Origin: an uncultured Methanobrevibacter sp.
Lineage (GTDB): Archaea > Methanobacteriota > Methanobacteria > Methanobacteriales > Methanobacteriaceae
DNA: 20,085 bases
Assembly: GCA_900319985.1 (NCBI GenBank)
Contig: ONQL01000030.1
Location: 1 to 20,085, forward strand
Reading direction: 5' to 3'
Shown: positions 1 through 8,764 of the stretch, one piece after another
Layout of the letters: every line of letters begins with the position of its first letter
Position numbering within the stretch: position 1 is the stretch's first letter
The notes under the pieces: generated by a model
Told to the model about the DNA's origin: nothing
The model's input: only the letters and a program-made list of their open reading frames with translations
Database searches by the model: none
Translations under genes and position numbers: made by a program

Positions 1-27
1 ATATAGGAAAAAATTATTTTCCTATAT
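1..27 (-). terminator. Stem-loop over the uvrA stop codon
   Basis: Bases 1-11 and 17-27 are perfect inverted repeats (ATATAGGAAAA / TTTTCCTATAT), giving an 11-bp stem. The uvrA stop codon (14-16) lies in the five-base loop. The 3' side runs off the window, so any following T tract cannot be seen. It may be a terminator or an mRNA 3'-end stabiliser. Confidence 0.5.
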
Positions 28-2902
28 CATCCACCAATTCCTTTGCATAAGGAGTGATATTCTCATCAAGCATACGTTCCAAGAACTTACCTGTGTAGGT
101 ACCTGCTTCCGCAATCTCCTCAGGTGTTCCGGTAGCAATTACCTCTCCACCACCATCACCACCTTCAGGACCAAGGTCAATAATATGGTCTGCAGTCTTA
201 ATTACATCCAAATTATGCTCAATGACAACAACAGAATTACCTGCATCAGTCAGTCTGGCAAGAACCTCCAATAATCTTTTGATATCTGCAAAGTGAAGAC
301 CAGTAGTAGGTTCATCCAAGATGTACAATGTCTTGCCAGTACTTGATCTTGAAAGCTCTTTTGCCAGTTTAATCCTTTGGGCTTCACCACCAGAAAGTGT
401 TGTAGCAGGCTGACCTATCTTCATATAACCCAAACCAACATCATATAAAGTCTGAAGCTTTTTGACAATTTTTGGAATGTTTTCAAAGAATTCCAATGCC
501 TCTTCAACAGTCATTTCCAAGACTTCATAAATATTTTTACCCTTGTATCTAATATCTAAAGTCTCTTCGTTGTATCTTTTACCGCCGCACACTTCACATG
601 GAACATAAACATCAGCTAAAAAGTGCATTTCAATCTGAACGATTCCATCCCCCGAACAAGCTTCACATCTTCCGCCTTTAACGTTGAATGAGAATCTTCC
701 AGGCTTATATCCTCTTGCCTTTGATTCCGGAGTATTTGCAAATAACTCTCGAATATCCGTGAACACACCAGTATATGTTGCAGGATTTGATCTAGGAGTT
801 CTACCAATAGGCTTTTGATCGATTGCAATTACCTTGTCAATATTCTCCAATCCTTCAATTTTATCGTATTTACCGGCAAACATGAATTTTTTGGATAATT
901 TGCCGTGTGCTCCCTTGTATAGAATTTCATTGATTAAACTACTTTTACCTGAACCGCTGACACCTGTAACACAGGTGAATTTGCCTAAAGGAATCTCAAC
1001 ATCAATATCCTTAAGGTTATTTTGAGCTGCACCCTTAATTTCAATGAATTGGCCATTTCCTTCACGCCTATCCTTAGGAATATCAATCTTTTTAGCTCTT
1101 GAAATATATTGACCAGTAATTGAATCCTTATTTTTCATGATATCCAATGGAGTTCCCTGAGCTACAACCTTACCACCATGCTCACCGGCACCCGGACCTA
1201 TGTCTACAACATGATCTGCTGATAAAATAGTTTCTTCGTCGTGTTCAACGACCACCAGAGTGTTTCCCAAATCTTTAAGTCTTTTTAATGCTTCAATGAG
1301 TTTAATGTTATCCCGCTGATGAAGACCTATACTTGGTTCGTCCAAGATGTACAGTACGCCCACCAAACCGGAACCTATTTGGGTGGCCAAACGAATCCTT
1401 TGCGCTTCCCCACCGGACAGTGTACCTGAAGACCTTGACATTGACAGATAATCAAGACCTACTTCAACCAAAAAGCTTAATCGCTCTTTAATTTCCTTTA
1501 AAACTTCTTTTGCAATGAAATTTTCCCTTTCAGTCAACTCCAAATCCTGGAAAAATTGATAGGAGTCTTTAATTGCCAAATCACAAACATCAATGATTGA
1601 TTTTCCACCAACAGTAACTGCCAAAACTTCAGGTCTTAATCTTTTTCCATCACAAACGTAACATTTTCTATCAGACATGAATTTTGAGAGGTATTTTCTT
1701 GAATAGCTGGATTTGGTTTCAAAATACAATCTTTGCATTCTCGGAACGACACCTTCAAATTTACGGTTTACCATGTATGATTTATTTCTTCTTTTAAAGT
1801 TGAACGGAATTTTTTCATCACATCCGAAAAGAATGGTGTCCTGATATTCCTTGTCCAAATCCTCAAATGGAGTGTCCATGCTGAAATTAAAATGTTTTGA
1901 TACTGCATCAAGCATTTGGAAATAATAATTTTCCCTTTTGGCGGAACTGGCCCACGGTACGATTGCACCTTCACTTAAAGACAATGATTTATCAGGAACC
2001 ACCAAATCAGGGTCAATTTCCATTTTGGAACCTATACCGTTACACTCAGGACAAGCCCCTTGAGGAGCATTGAAAGAAAACATCCTTGGAGTCAGCTCTT
2101 CGAAGTTTATTCCACAGTCAACACATGCAAAATGCTCAGAATACTTTTTTTCATATTCATTTTCACCGTCATCAAATAAAACAGTGATTAAACCTTCTGA
2201 AAATTCAGCTGCAGTTTCCAATGAGTCAACAAGCCTTCTTTTAAAGTCGACATCCTTACGGATTTTTAATCTATCGACCACAACATCAATATTGTGCCTG
2301 TATGTTTTTGCAAGAGAGATATCTTCCTCCAAATCCCTTATTTCATCATCAACGCGAACCCTTACGAAACCTTTGTTTCTCAAATCTTCCAAAACATCTT
2401 TGAATTGGCCTTTCTTGTCCCTTACAATAGGAGATAAAATTTGGATTTTAATTCCTTCCCCTTCCTCGATTATTGATTCACCAATTTGTCCAATAGTTTG
2501 ATGGGAAACTTCTTTTCCACAATTAGGACAATGCGGAATGCCTATTCTTGCAAATAATAATCTTAAATAGTCATAAATTTCAGTAATTGTGCCTACAGTG
2601 GATCTTGGATTTTCTCTTGTTGTTTTTTGGTCAATTGAAATAGCTGGAGATAGCCCTTCAATAGATTCCATTTCCGGCTTTTTCATCTGTCCTAAAAATT
2701 GTCTTGCATAAGCTGATAATGATTCAACATATCTGCGCTGTCCTTCAGCATAGATTGTATCAAAAGCCAATGAAGACTTTCCGGAACCACTGAGTCCAGT
2801 AATTACAATAAATTCGTCACGAGGAACACTAACATCTATATCCTGCAGGTTGTGCTCACGTGCACCTTTAATGATAATCTGTTTTTTAGAATCTTCTGCC
2901 AT
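14..2902 (-). CDS. uvrA: UvrABC excinuclease subunit A
   Basis: UvrA is the dimeric ATPase that scans DNA for bulky lesions and loads UvrB in cytoplasmic nucleotide excision repair. The 962-residue length is normal. Two ABC ATPase modules are visible. The first has Walker A GLSGSGKS (36-43), a signature LSGGEAQRIRLA and Walker B LYILDEPSIGLH. The second has Walker A GVSGSGKSS near 645-652, LSGGEAQRIKLA and LYILDEPTTGLH. Zinc-binding CxxC pairs are present (CVDCG...CPECNG; CEACSG...CEVCGG), as is the CYVCDGKRLRPE segment. The ATG at 2902 follows AGGAG (2909-2913 on the minus strand) by six bases, which supports the start. Archaea with UvrABC are thought to have acquired it from bacteria. uvrC is not in the window and may lie beyond position 1, downstream on this strand. 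Confidence 0.97.
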   Translation of the reverse strand: MAEDSKKQIIIKGAREHNLQDIDVSVPRDEFIVITGLSGSGKSSLAFDTIYAEGQRRYVESLSAYARQFLGQMKKPEMESIEGLSPAISIDQKTTRENPRSTVGTITEIYDYLRLLFARIGIPHCPNCGKEVSHQTIGQIGESIIEEGEGIKIQILSPIVRDKKGQFKDVLEDLRNKGFVRVRVDDEIRDLEEDISLAKTYRHNIDVVVDRLKIRKDVDFKRRLVDSLETAAEFSEGLITVLFDDGENEYEKKYSEHFACVDCGINFEELTPRMFSFNAPQGACPECNGIGSKMEIDPDLVVPDKSLSLSEGAIVPWASSAKRENYYFQMLDAVSKHFNFSMDTPFEDLDKEYQDTILFGCDEKIPFNFKRRNKSYMVNRKFEGVVPRMQRLYFETKSSYSRKYLSKFMSDRKCYVCDGKRLRPEVLAVTVGGKSIIDVCDLAIKDSYQFFQDLELTERENFIAKEVLKEIKERLSFLVEVGLDYLSMSRSSGTLSGGEAQRIRLATQIGSGLVGVLYILDEPSIGLHQRDNIKLIEALKRLKDLGNTLVVVEHDEETILSADHVVDIGPGAGEHGGKVVAQGTPLDIMKNKDSITGQYISRAKKIDIPKDRREGNGQFIEIKGAAQNNLKDIDVEIPLGKFTCVTGVSGSGKSSLINEILYKGAHGKLSKKFMFAGKYDKIEGLENIDKVIAIDQKPIGRTPRSNPATYTGVFTDIRELFANTPESKARGYKPGRFSFNVKGGRCEACSGDGIVQIEMHFLADVYVPCEVCGGKRYNEETLDIRYKGKNIYEVLEMTVEEALEFFENIPKIVKKLQTLYDVGLGYMKIGQPATTLSGGEAQRIKLAKELSRSSTGKTLYILDEPTTGLHFADIKRLLEVLARLTDAGNSVVVIEHNLDVIKTADHIIDLGPEGGDGGGEVIATGTPEEIAEAGTYTGKFLERMLDENITPYAKELVDDIGK

Positions 2903-2948
2903 AATAAACTCCTAAAAAAATTAGTTATATAATATTAGAACAATCTCA

Positions 2949-2956
2949 TTTATAAA
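2949..2956 (-). promoter_or_regulatory. Probable TATA box for uvrA
   Basis: TTTATAAA lies in the 108-base gap between uvrB and uvrA. It would place the start of transcription near 2927 and give a leader of about 25 bases that contains the AGGAG site. A T8 run just after the uvrB stop (3001-3008 read on the minus strand) could end some upstream transcripts, so uvrA may have its own promoter. The motif is palindromic, so strand is assigned from context only. Confidence 0.4.
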
Positions 2957-3010
2957 GTATTTTAAAGAGCATATGAAAAGTAATGCAACACCATCCTAAA
3001 AAAAATAAGA

Positions 3011-4975
3011 TTACTTGTCAAATCCTTTTAAGGCATAAAGCTTGTTTCTTAAATCTGCAGCCCTTTCAAAATCAAGTCTTGCAGCTGCATCCTTCATATC
3101 CTTTTCCAAATCACGTATTAGCAAACGAAGCTCATCTTTTGGCATTGTACTAACATCTGCCCCAATGCCTTTGTATTTTTCATCCTCTTCTGCAAGTTTT
3201 TCTTTTAAAGTTCTTTGAGTTGACTTTGGAGTTATTCCATGAACTTCATTGTATTTCATCTGCAGTTTACGCCTTTTAAGGGTAATGTCATATGCATTTT
3301 TAACCGAATCGGTCATGTCATCCACATACATTATTACACGTCCATGGACATTTCTTGCAGCACGCCCGATTGTCTGTATCAGGGAAGTTTCATTTCTTAA
3401 AAATCCTTCCTTATCCGCATCCAAAATAGCTACCAGAGATACTTCAGGCAAATCCAAACCTTCCCTTAAAAGGTTTACACCAACCAACACATCAAATTTA
3501 CCTCTCCTCAAATCATCCACAATATCAATTCGTTCCAATGTGTCGATTTCAGAGTGCATATACCTAACTTTGACACCAATTCTTGCATAATAGTCTGTCA
3601 AATCCTCAGCCATTCTTTTTGTCAAGGTAGTAACCAAAACCCTTTCATCCTTTTCGGCAGTTAACTTAACTTCCTTGAGCAAATCTTCAACTTGGCCTGT
3701 AACCGGCCTTATCAAGACTTCAGGGTCTACCAATCCAGTCGGCCTGATAATTTGCTCTACGACATTTCTTGATTTTGCAAGTTCGTATTGGCCAGGAGTT
3801 GCTGATACGTAAATGACCTGATTGACTGATGATTCAAACTCATCAAATCTCAATGGACGGTTTTCCTTAGCGGAAGGCAACCTGAAACCATGTTCAACCA
3901 GAGTTTCCTTACGTGCCCTGTCACCATTATACATTCCCCTGATTTGAGGAACTGTTACATGGGATTCATCAATGATTGTTAAAAAATCATCAGGGAAATA
4001 TTTTAAAAGAGAATATGGCTTTTCGCCCCATTCACGCCCGGACAAATGCATGGAATAGTTTTCTACCCCCGGACAGTATCCCATTTCCTGAAGCATTTCA
4101 ATGTCAAAACGGGTTCTCTGTTCCAATCTTTGAGCTTCCAGCAATTTTCCCATTGAATTCAATTCCAAAAGCCTGTCATTTAATTCCTGTCTGATTTTTG
4201 AAAGTGCAACATCCATTTTGTCCTGTCCGACTACAAAGTGCTTTGCAGGGAAAATCATGTACCTTTTAAGGCTTTCCTTCTTTTTACCTGTAACCTTATC
4301 AATTAAGCCAATGGCATCGATTTCATCACCAAACAGTTCAATTCTTATAGGAGGAGTTCCATGAACCGGATTAATCTCAATAACATCTCCCCTGACTCTG
4401 AATTGACCCCTGTCAAATTCGATATCATTTCGCTCATACTGCATAAAAATAAGCTTGGCTATTATTTCAGACCTGTCATAAACATCGCCGACAGCTATTC
4501 CAAAAGCAAATTCACCATAATCTTCAGGAGAACCAATACCATAAATACAGCTTACACTACTTACTACAATCACATCATCCCTTGAAAGGAGAGATTGGGT
4601 TGCAGAGTGCCTCATTATATCGATATCTTCATTTATTGAAGCTTCCTTATCAATGAATGTATCTGTCCTTGGCACATATGCTTCCGGCTGATAATAATCA
4701 TAATAACTGACAAAGTACTCCACTGCATTATCCGGAAAGAATTCCTTAAATTCCTCATATAGTTGTGCTGCTAAAGTTTTGTTATGTGAAATAACAAGGG
4801 TTGGCTTTTGAACCTTTTCAATAACATTTGCCATTGTAAAGGTCTTGCCTGAACCTGTCACTCCCAAAAGAGTCTGTTCTTTTATTCCCTCATTAATCCC
4901 ATCGGCTAAAGAATTAATTGCTTTTGGTTGATCGCCCAGTGGTTTATAGGGAGAATTTAATTTGAATTCCTTCAT
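3011..4975 (-). CDS. uvrB: UvrABC excinuclease subunit B
   Basis: UvrB is the helicase-like damage-verification subunit that receives DNA from UvrA and recruits UvrC. The 654-residue length fits the family. Motifs in order: an N-terminal PYKPLGDQPKAI segment, Walker A GVTGSGKT (about 38-45), the beta-hairpin region YYDYYQPEAYVP, the DEAD-type box DESH, the motif VYVSATPG, RPTGLVDP, the C-terminal helicase motifs QTIGRAAR, and a C-terminal UVR domain (DFERAADLRNKL) used to contact UvrC. The ATG at 4975 lies five bases after the stop of the 98-residue gene. No Shine-Dalgarno sequence is evident, so translation may be coupled to that gene. uvrA follows 108 bases downstream. Confidence 0.97.
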   Translation of the reverse strand: MKEFKLNSPYKPLGDQPKAINSLADGINEGIKEQTLLGVTGSGKTFTMANVIEKVQKPTLVISHNKTLAAQLYEEFKEFFPDNAVEYFVSYYDYYQPEAYVPRTDTFIDKEASINEDIDIMRHSATQSLLSRDDVIVVSSVSCIYGIGSPEDYGEFAFGIAVGDVYDRSEIIAKLIFMQYERNDIEFDRGQFRVRGDVIEINPVHGTPPIRIELFGDEIDAIGLIDKVTGKKKESLKRYMIFPAKHFVVGQDKMDVALSKIRQELNDRLLELNSMGKLLEAQRLEQRTRFDIEMLQEMGYCPGVENYSMHLSGREWGEKPYSLLKYFPDDFLTIIDESHVTVPQIRGMYNGDRARKETLVEHGFRLPSAKENRPLRFDEFESSVNQVIYVSATPGQYELAKSRNVVEQIIRPTGLVDPEVLIRPVTGQVEDLLKEVKLTAEKDERVLVTTLTKRMAEDLTDYYARIGVKVRYMHSEIDTLERIDIVDDLRRGKFDVLVGVNLLREGLDLPEVSLVAILDADKEGFLRNETSLIQTIGRAARNVHGRVIMYVDDMTDSVKNAYDITLKRRKLQMKYNEVHGITPKSTQRTLKEKLAEEDEKYKGIGADVSTMPKDELRLLIRDLEKDMKDAAARLDFERAADLRNKLYALKGFDK

Positions 4976-4980
4976 GATAT

Positions 4981-5277
4981 CTAATTTGCAATGGAAATAT
5001 TAAAGCTAATGTGGACATATCTTGGAGCACAGCAGGGGATTACCTTTTCATCCCTTATTGTTAAATCTCCGTAACCGTTCAATTCCTTTTTCAAATCTTT
5101 TTTGATGTTGGAAACAACATCCTCATTGTAAACTCTTAAAGAACCTAAAAATACTGTTTTTGCAGCCATATTCATTACTGATACGCTTTCAACAATATCC
5201 ATTTCAGCATATTTGGCTAAAATATTATTTGATTTATCCACAAGCTCTTCTTTAATTTTAGCTTTATCAATCGGCAT
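4981..5277 (-). CDS. Unrecognised 98-residue protein between prs and uvrB
   Basis: I do not recognise this family. The product is a soluble 98-residue protein with no signal peptide or membrane segment. It has an N-terminal helix-rich half rich in Lys, Glu and Asp and a C-terminal half ending in a short CCAPRYVHISFN segment with two adjacent cysteines. The gene is almost certainly real: its ATG (5277) lies one base from the prs stop, its Shine-Dalgarno-like GAGGGAA lies within the last prs codons, and its stop is five bases before the uvrB start. This predicts translational coupling with prs. A role in nucleotide metabolism or repair is suggested only by position. Confidence 0.8.
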   Translation of the reverse strand: MPIDKAKIKEELVDKSNNILAKYAEMDIVESVSVMNMAAKTVFLGSLRVYNEDVVSNIKKDLKKELNGYGDLTIRDEKVIPCCAPRYVHISFNISIAN

Positions 5278-5278
5278 T

Positions 5279-6193
5279 TTATTCCCTCAATGCATCCGCA
5301 ATACTTTTTGCAATGGAAACACGTGAAGTATCTGAAGACAGACTGTTTGTACCAATTATTTTATTAGCTCCAGCCTCATAGATTCTTGTAGCACCATTAT
5401 TGGTTAAAATTGGATGTACACAGCATACATCTACTGAAGATGCACCATACTGCTTTAGAATATTTATTGCATTTACAATAGTTCCTCCAGTGGCAATTAT
5501 ATCATCTACAATAATTGCATGCATTCCCTTTACTGAATCAATATTTACAGTATTGTCACTTTCACTGTCGCATCTGACATCCACAATTCTTGTTTCTACC
5601 TTATCCGGACCTAAACGTACTTTAGTCAAATAAGTACAGTCACATCCGATTATTTCAGAAATTTCCTGTGCAAATCCATAAGCCCCTTTATCCGGTGCAA
5701 TAATTAACGGTTTTTCATCAGATTTCCTAAAGTATTTTTTATTTAAGTATTCTGCTATGGCAGGCATTGCTGAGACATTTTTTGCAGGAATATCAAAGAA
5801 ATTCAAAACACATGCCTCATGAATATTGAATGTGATGAACTCATCTGCACCTGCTGCCTGAATTAAATTACAAATTGTCTTTGCTGAAACTGATTCACCA
5901 GGGTTAAAACGTTTTTCCTGCCTTGCATATCCCATATACGGAACGACAGCCCTTACTTTTTTAGCCCCCAAATCCTTAAGAGTGGAAATTATAAAGAGCA
6001 ATTCCATCAGATTTTCATCCTGAGGATATCCTGTTGACTGGATAACAGTCACTTCATCTTCAATTTCGCCGTTTATTCTCAAATATCTTTCTCCATCCGG
6101 AAACTTTTTAGTTTCAACATAACTTACTTCTTTGCCAAGTTCACGAGCAACATGAGCTGCCAAATCCTGAGAAGCTGAACCACCTATAATCAC
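5279..6193 (-). CDS. prs: Ribose-phosphate pyrophosphokinase (PRPP synthetase)
   Basis: This enzyme makes 5-phosphoribosyl 1-diphosphate from ribose 5-phosphate and ATP, for purine, pyrimidine, histidine, tryptophan and (in methanogens) methanopterin synthesis. The protein has 304 residues, typical of archaeal forms. It shows the N-terminal GGSASQDLA, the FPDGERYLRI segment (31-40), the PYMGYARQEKRF ATP-binding region (85-96), NIHE (123-126), and the PRPP-binding loop VDDIIATGGT (229-238). The start is a GTG at 6193, the natural N-terminus for the archaeal family. It is preceded by GGTGAT (6197-6202 on the minus strand), which resembles the 16S-complementary sequence, but the TATA box at 6211-6220 is close enough for a leaderless transcript. 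It leads the block with the 98-residue gene, uvrB and perhaps uvrA. Confidence 0.95.
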   Translation of the reverse strand: MIIGGSASQDLAAHVARELGKEVSYVETKKFPDGERYLRINGEIEDEVTVIQSTGYPQDENLMELLFIISTLKDLGAKKVRAVVPYMGYARQEKRFNPGESVSAKTICNLIQAAGADEFITFNIHEACVLNFFDIPAKNVSAMPAIAEYLNKKYFRKSDEKPLIIAPDKGAYGFAQEISEIIGCDCTYLTKVRLGPDKVETRIVDVRCDSESDNTVNIDSVKGMHAIIVDDIIATGGTIVNAINILKQYGASSVDVCCVHPILTNNGATRIYEAGANKIIGTNSLSSDTSRVSIAKSIADALRE

Positions 6194-6210
6194 AATATCA
6201 CCAAAATTTT

Positions 6211-6220
6211 TATATATAAA
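6211..6220 (-). promoter_or_regulatory. TATA box for prs operon
   Basis: TTTATATATA reads on the minus strand and is centred about 23 bases before the GTG start of prs, so transcription probably begins at or just after the start codon. It is one half of a divergent promoter region of 92 bases shared with the plus-strand gene at 6286. Confidence 0.55.
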
Positions 6221-6256
6221 TTAATATGTTTTTGATAATTAAAAAAGTTAAGTATT

Positions 6257-6265
6257 AATATTTAA
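6257..6265 (+). promoter_or_regulatory. TATA box for the gene at 6286
   Basis: An AATATTTAA-type box is centred about 26 bases before the ATG at 6286. No Shine-Dalgarno sequence precedes that ATG closely, so a leaderless mRNA is the simplest reading. Confidence 0.4.
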
Positions 6266-6285
6266 AGGGATTATAAAATTAAAAC

Positions 6286-6798
6286 ATGAAAAAATTAGCA
6301 TTAATTTTATTGGTAATAGTAGCCATAATATTCGCGTTATTGGCAACAACAATTGTCAGCCCGATTCTTATAGTTGCTGAAGATACAGGAGAAGATGCCA
6401 GTATCGACATGGCTGCCAAATTTTCCATTATAGGATATGACTGGGTTTATCCTGGAAGTTCAGTCAATGCTCAAGGCCAAACATTGCATAATGTCCATAT
6501 AGACAACCCGAAAGATCCGTATGGTGCTGCACGTGACATCATGACTTACAGCTACAATTATACACCACATGTTATTGCCAGCGTAAACAATGATGCTGCA
6601 CAGGCAATATTCGGCACTTCCATTGTAGATGATATCCGCGCAAATGATGCATACAACGGTTATGCCGGAAACGAAAATGTTCCGGGAACAATGGATAGGG
6701 GAGATGCAGTGGATACTGCGATGAGCAAGAACGGAATGAACATATTCCAAGTTCCAATACAAATTTTAATGGGAAATATCAGATTTATTTTTGTATAA
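6286..6798 (+). CDS. Membrane-anchored protein of unknown function
   Basis: I do not recognise this 170-residue family. Two positive residues (KK) and a hydrophobic segment at about 4-27 act as an N-terminal signal anchor. The remaining ~140 residues are predicted to face outside. That part is polar, with many Asn, Asp and Tyr (for example SIIGYDWVYPG at 47-57 and MTYSYNYTP at 86-94), consistent with a small extracellular domain. It has no cysteine. The gene is divergent from prs and converges on the zinc-ribbon gene with only 18 bases between their stops. A T7 run (6805-6811) follows the stop and may end transcription. The product could belong to an envelope protein family restricted to Methanobacteriales. 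Confidence 0.7.
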   Translation: MKKLALILLVIVAIIFALLATTIVSPILIVAEDTGEDASIDMAAKFSIIGYDWVYPGSSVNAQGQTLHNVHIDNPKDPYGAARDIMTYSYNYTPHVIASVNNDAAQAIFGTSIVDDIRANDAYNGYAGNENVPGTMDRGDAVDTAMSKNGMNIFQVPIQILMGNIRFIFV

Positions 6799-6816
6799 TT
6801 TCCCTTTTTTTAATTT

Positions 6817-7185
6817 TTAATTCAGCATAATATAAAAAGATAAACCAACACCAACTGCAGAAATAATTAATTGTATTATCCCATGCATTTTAAGCTCTTT
6901 GACAGGTGCCTGGAGCAGATAGAACGGCATGAAAAAACCGAAAAATGCAAATACGCTCATTGAAGTATTTTTAGTCAATAGCCCGAAAATTACTCCACCC
7001 CATGATAAAAAAATAGTGACAATATAAGAAATAAAGACTGCCTTTTTATTAATTTGTGGCTGCTGGCCTGTGTAGACATAAACCTGTTTGGGTTGAAGCC
7101 CATCCACTAATGGATTGCCGCATTTAGCGCAGAAATCATATTCATCTTTATTTTCAAATTGGCATTTATTACATATTCTAGTCAT
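6817..7185 (-). CDS. Zinc-ribbon membrane protein
   Basis: This 122-residue protein begins with a zinc ribbon of the CxxC-x10-CxxC type (Cys 5, 8, 19, 22; CNKCQF...CAKCGN). A polar linker follows, then three probable membrane segments (about 49-70, 74-92 and 102-120). Such zinc-ribbon plus membrane-domain proteins are numerous in methanogens and their function is generally unknown; the ribbon would be cytoplasmic. The ATG at 7185 follows a TATA box (7208-7217) that abuts the stop codon of the acetyltransferase gene, which suggests an independent leaderless transcript. It is on the same strand as the acetyltransferase, 32 bases downstream of it. Confidence 0.75.
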   Translation of the reverse strand: MTRICNKCQFENKDEYDFCAKCGNPLVDGLQPKQVYVYTGQQPQINKKAVFISYIVTIFLSWGGVIFGLLTKNTSMSVFAFFGFFMPFYLLQAPVKELKMHGIIQLIISAVGVGLSFYIMLN

Positions 7186-7207
7186 TAGATTAAATTAATA
7201 TTTTAAG

Positions 7208-7217
7208 GTATATAAAA
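7208..7217 (-). promoter_or_regulatory. TATA box for the zinc-ribbon gene
   Basis: TTTTATATAC on the minus strand directly adjoins the stop codon (7218-7220) of the preceding acetyltransferase gene. Its centre is about 27 bases before the ATG at 7185, which fits a leaderless transcript. Confidence 0.5.
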
Positions 7218-7727
7218 CTATTTTTCTAAAATCATAGCAACTTCCCTAAAAGTTTCACCCAAATAGTTAATATTATCCAGTTCAGTATAATACCTGAATC
7301 CTAACTTTTCCAAAACTCTTTTTGACTGAGTGTTCTCAATTCTATATGTTGCATAAATTTGGGTGATATCCAAATCATCAAAAGCATGCTTTATAATAGC
7401 TTTTGAAGCTTCAACAACTAAACCTTTACCCCAATACTCTTCCGCTATCCAGTATCCAAGTTCTCCTGATCCATCACCCCAGTAATGATTTCCATCAGGA
7501 TGAATCAAAAGACCAACACAACCAATTGGAATTTCATTGAATGTTATTGCATAAGTTTCCTTTTTATTGAAAACAGTATTGATAATTGTTAAACTATGTT
7601 CGATACTTTCATGTGGCGGCCAACCTGCTATTGGACCTATTTTAGGATTTTTTGCAAAGTGATATAAGCTTTCAGCATCGCCTTCTTCCCAAGGCCTTAA
7701 AACTAGATTTTCAGTTTTAAAAATCAT
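7218..7727 (-). CDS. GNAT family N-acetyltransferase (RimJ/RimL type)
   Basis: The product is predicted to transfer an acetyl group from acetyl-CoA to an amine. The 169-residue length and layout match the RimJ/RimL branch: N-terminal TENLVLRPWEEGDAESLYHFA, a central GELGYWIAEEYWGKGLVVEASKA stretch containing the acetyl-CoA loop (YWGKGL), and a C-terminal NTQSKRVLEKLGFRYY motif. This branch includes ribosomal-protein acetyltransferases and many enzymes of unknown or antibiotic-related substrates, so the substrate is not predicted. The gene lies 30 bases after the GGGtGRT-family gene, but a hairpin and T tract between them probably separate the transcripts. No good Shine-Dalgarno sequence precedes the ATG at 7727. 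Confidence 0.9.
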   Translation of the reverse strand: MIFKTENLVLRPWEEGDAESLYHFAKNPKIGPIAGWPPHESIEHSLTIINTVFNKKETYAITFNEIPIGCVGLLIHPDGNHYWGDGSGELGYWIAEEYWGKGLVVEASKAIIKHAFDDLDITQIYATYRIENTQSKRVLEKLGFRYYTELDNINYLGETFREVAMILEK

Positions 7728-7763
7728 AAAAAAAAAGGAGAAATAAGAGATAAACTCTTATTT
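7728..7763 (-). terminator. Terminator of the scaffold/GGGtGRT operon
   Basis: Inverted repeats AAATAAGAG (7741-7749) and CTCTTATTT (7755-7763) form a 9-bp stem that includes the stop codon at 7758-7760. On the minus strand a T8 run follows at 7728-7735, just before the acetyltransferase ATG. This is a good candidate for an archaeal intrinsic terminator. Confidence 0.55.
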
Positions 7764-8759
7764 TTTCATAGCTTTTTCAACAGCAACAGCTACAGCAACA
7801 CTTGCTCCAACCATAGGGTTATTACCCATACCAATCAATCCCATCATTTCCACGTGGGCAGGTACAGATGAAGAACCTGCAAATTGAGCGTCTGAGTGCA
7901 TTCTTCCCATGGTGTCGGTCATACCATAAGAAGCAGGACCTGCTGCCATGTTGTCAGGATGTAATGTTCTGCCTGTTCCACCACCAGATGCAACGGAGAA
8001 GTATTTTTTACCCTGTTCAATGCATTCTTTTTTGTATGTTCCTGCTACAGGATGTTGGAAACGTGTTGGATTTGTTGAGTTACCAGTGATTGACACGTCA
8101 ACACCTTCCAGATGCATAATAGCTACACCTTCCCTTACATCATCAGCACCATAACATCTTACTTTTGACCTTTCACCATCAGAGTATGCTTTTTCCCTAA
8201 CCACTTTCACTTCACCTGTGAAGTAGTCGAATTCCGTTTGAACGTAAGTAAATCCATTGATTCTTGAAATGATTAAAGCAGCATCCTTTCCAAGACCATT
8301 TAAAATAACTCTTAATGGTTTTTCACGTACTTCATTTGCAGAGTTTGCAATTCCGATAGCTCCTTCCGCAGCTGCAAAACTTTCGTGACCTGCAAGGAAT
8401 GCGAAACATTCACTTTCATCACTCAAAAGCATTGAAGCCAAATTACCGTGACCAAGACCTACTTTTCTGTCATCTGCAACACTTCCAGGAATACAGAATG
8501 CCTGAAGACCTTCACCAATAGCTTTTGCTGCATCAGATGCCTTTACACAACCCTGTTTTACGGCAATTGCTGCTCCAAGAGTATATGCCCAGCAGGCGTT
8601 TTCAAAACAAATCGGCTGAACGCCTTTTACGATTTCATAAGGATCAAATCCTTTGTCAAGACAAATCTGTTTTGCTTCTTCAAGGTCTTTAATACCATAC
8701 TTTTCCAAAACAGGAATGATTTGGTCGATTCTTCTTTCATAACTTTCAAATAAACTCAT
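7758..8759 (-). CDS. GGGtGRT-family protein, function unknown
   Basis: This 333-residue protein carries the motif GGGTGRTLHPDN (259-270), which names the GGGtGRT protein family; its biochemical role is not established as far as I know. It is rich in glycine and in small residues (GVDVSITGNSTNPTRFQHPVAG at about 219-240; MVGASVAVAVAVEKA at the end). It has conserved-looking cysteines (51, 56, 71, 89, 118, 202, 246) and no membrane segment. Reading upstream in frame gives a GTG at 8768, but the ATG at 8759 is preferred: GGAGTGAT, which resembles the classic archaeal Shine-Dalgarno site, lies just before it and overlaps the stop of the upstream scaffold gene. The two genes are therefore tightly coupled, which points to a joint role in Fe-S or sulfur chemistry. 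That role is inferred from context. Confidence 0.85.
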   Translation of the reverse strand: MSLFESYERRIDQIIPVLEKYGIKDLEEAKQICLDKGFDPYEIVKGVQPICFENACWAYTLGAAIAVKQGCVKASDAAKAIGEGLQAFCIPGSVADDRKVGLGHGNLASMLLSDESECFAFLAGHESFAAAEGAIGIANSANEVREKPLRVILNGLGKDAALIISRINGFTYVQTEFDYFTGEVKVVREKAYSDGERSKVRCYGADDVREGVAIMHLEGVDVSITGNSTNPTRFQHPVAGTYKKECIEQGKKYFSVASGGGTGRTLHPDNMAAGPASYGMTDTMGRMHSDAQFAGSSSVPAHVEMMGLIGMGNNPMVGASVAVAVAVEKAMKK

Positions 8760-8764
8760 TGCAA

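Noticed and set aside
2070..2501. 143-residue plus-strand open frame inside uvrA
   Set aside because: It is antisense to a well-conserved gene, has a Ser/Lys-rich composition typical of shadow frames and no ribosome site.
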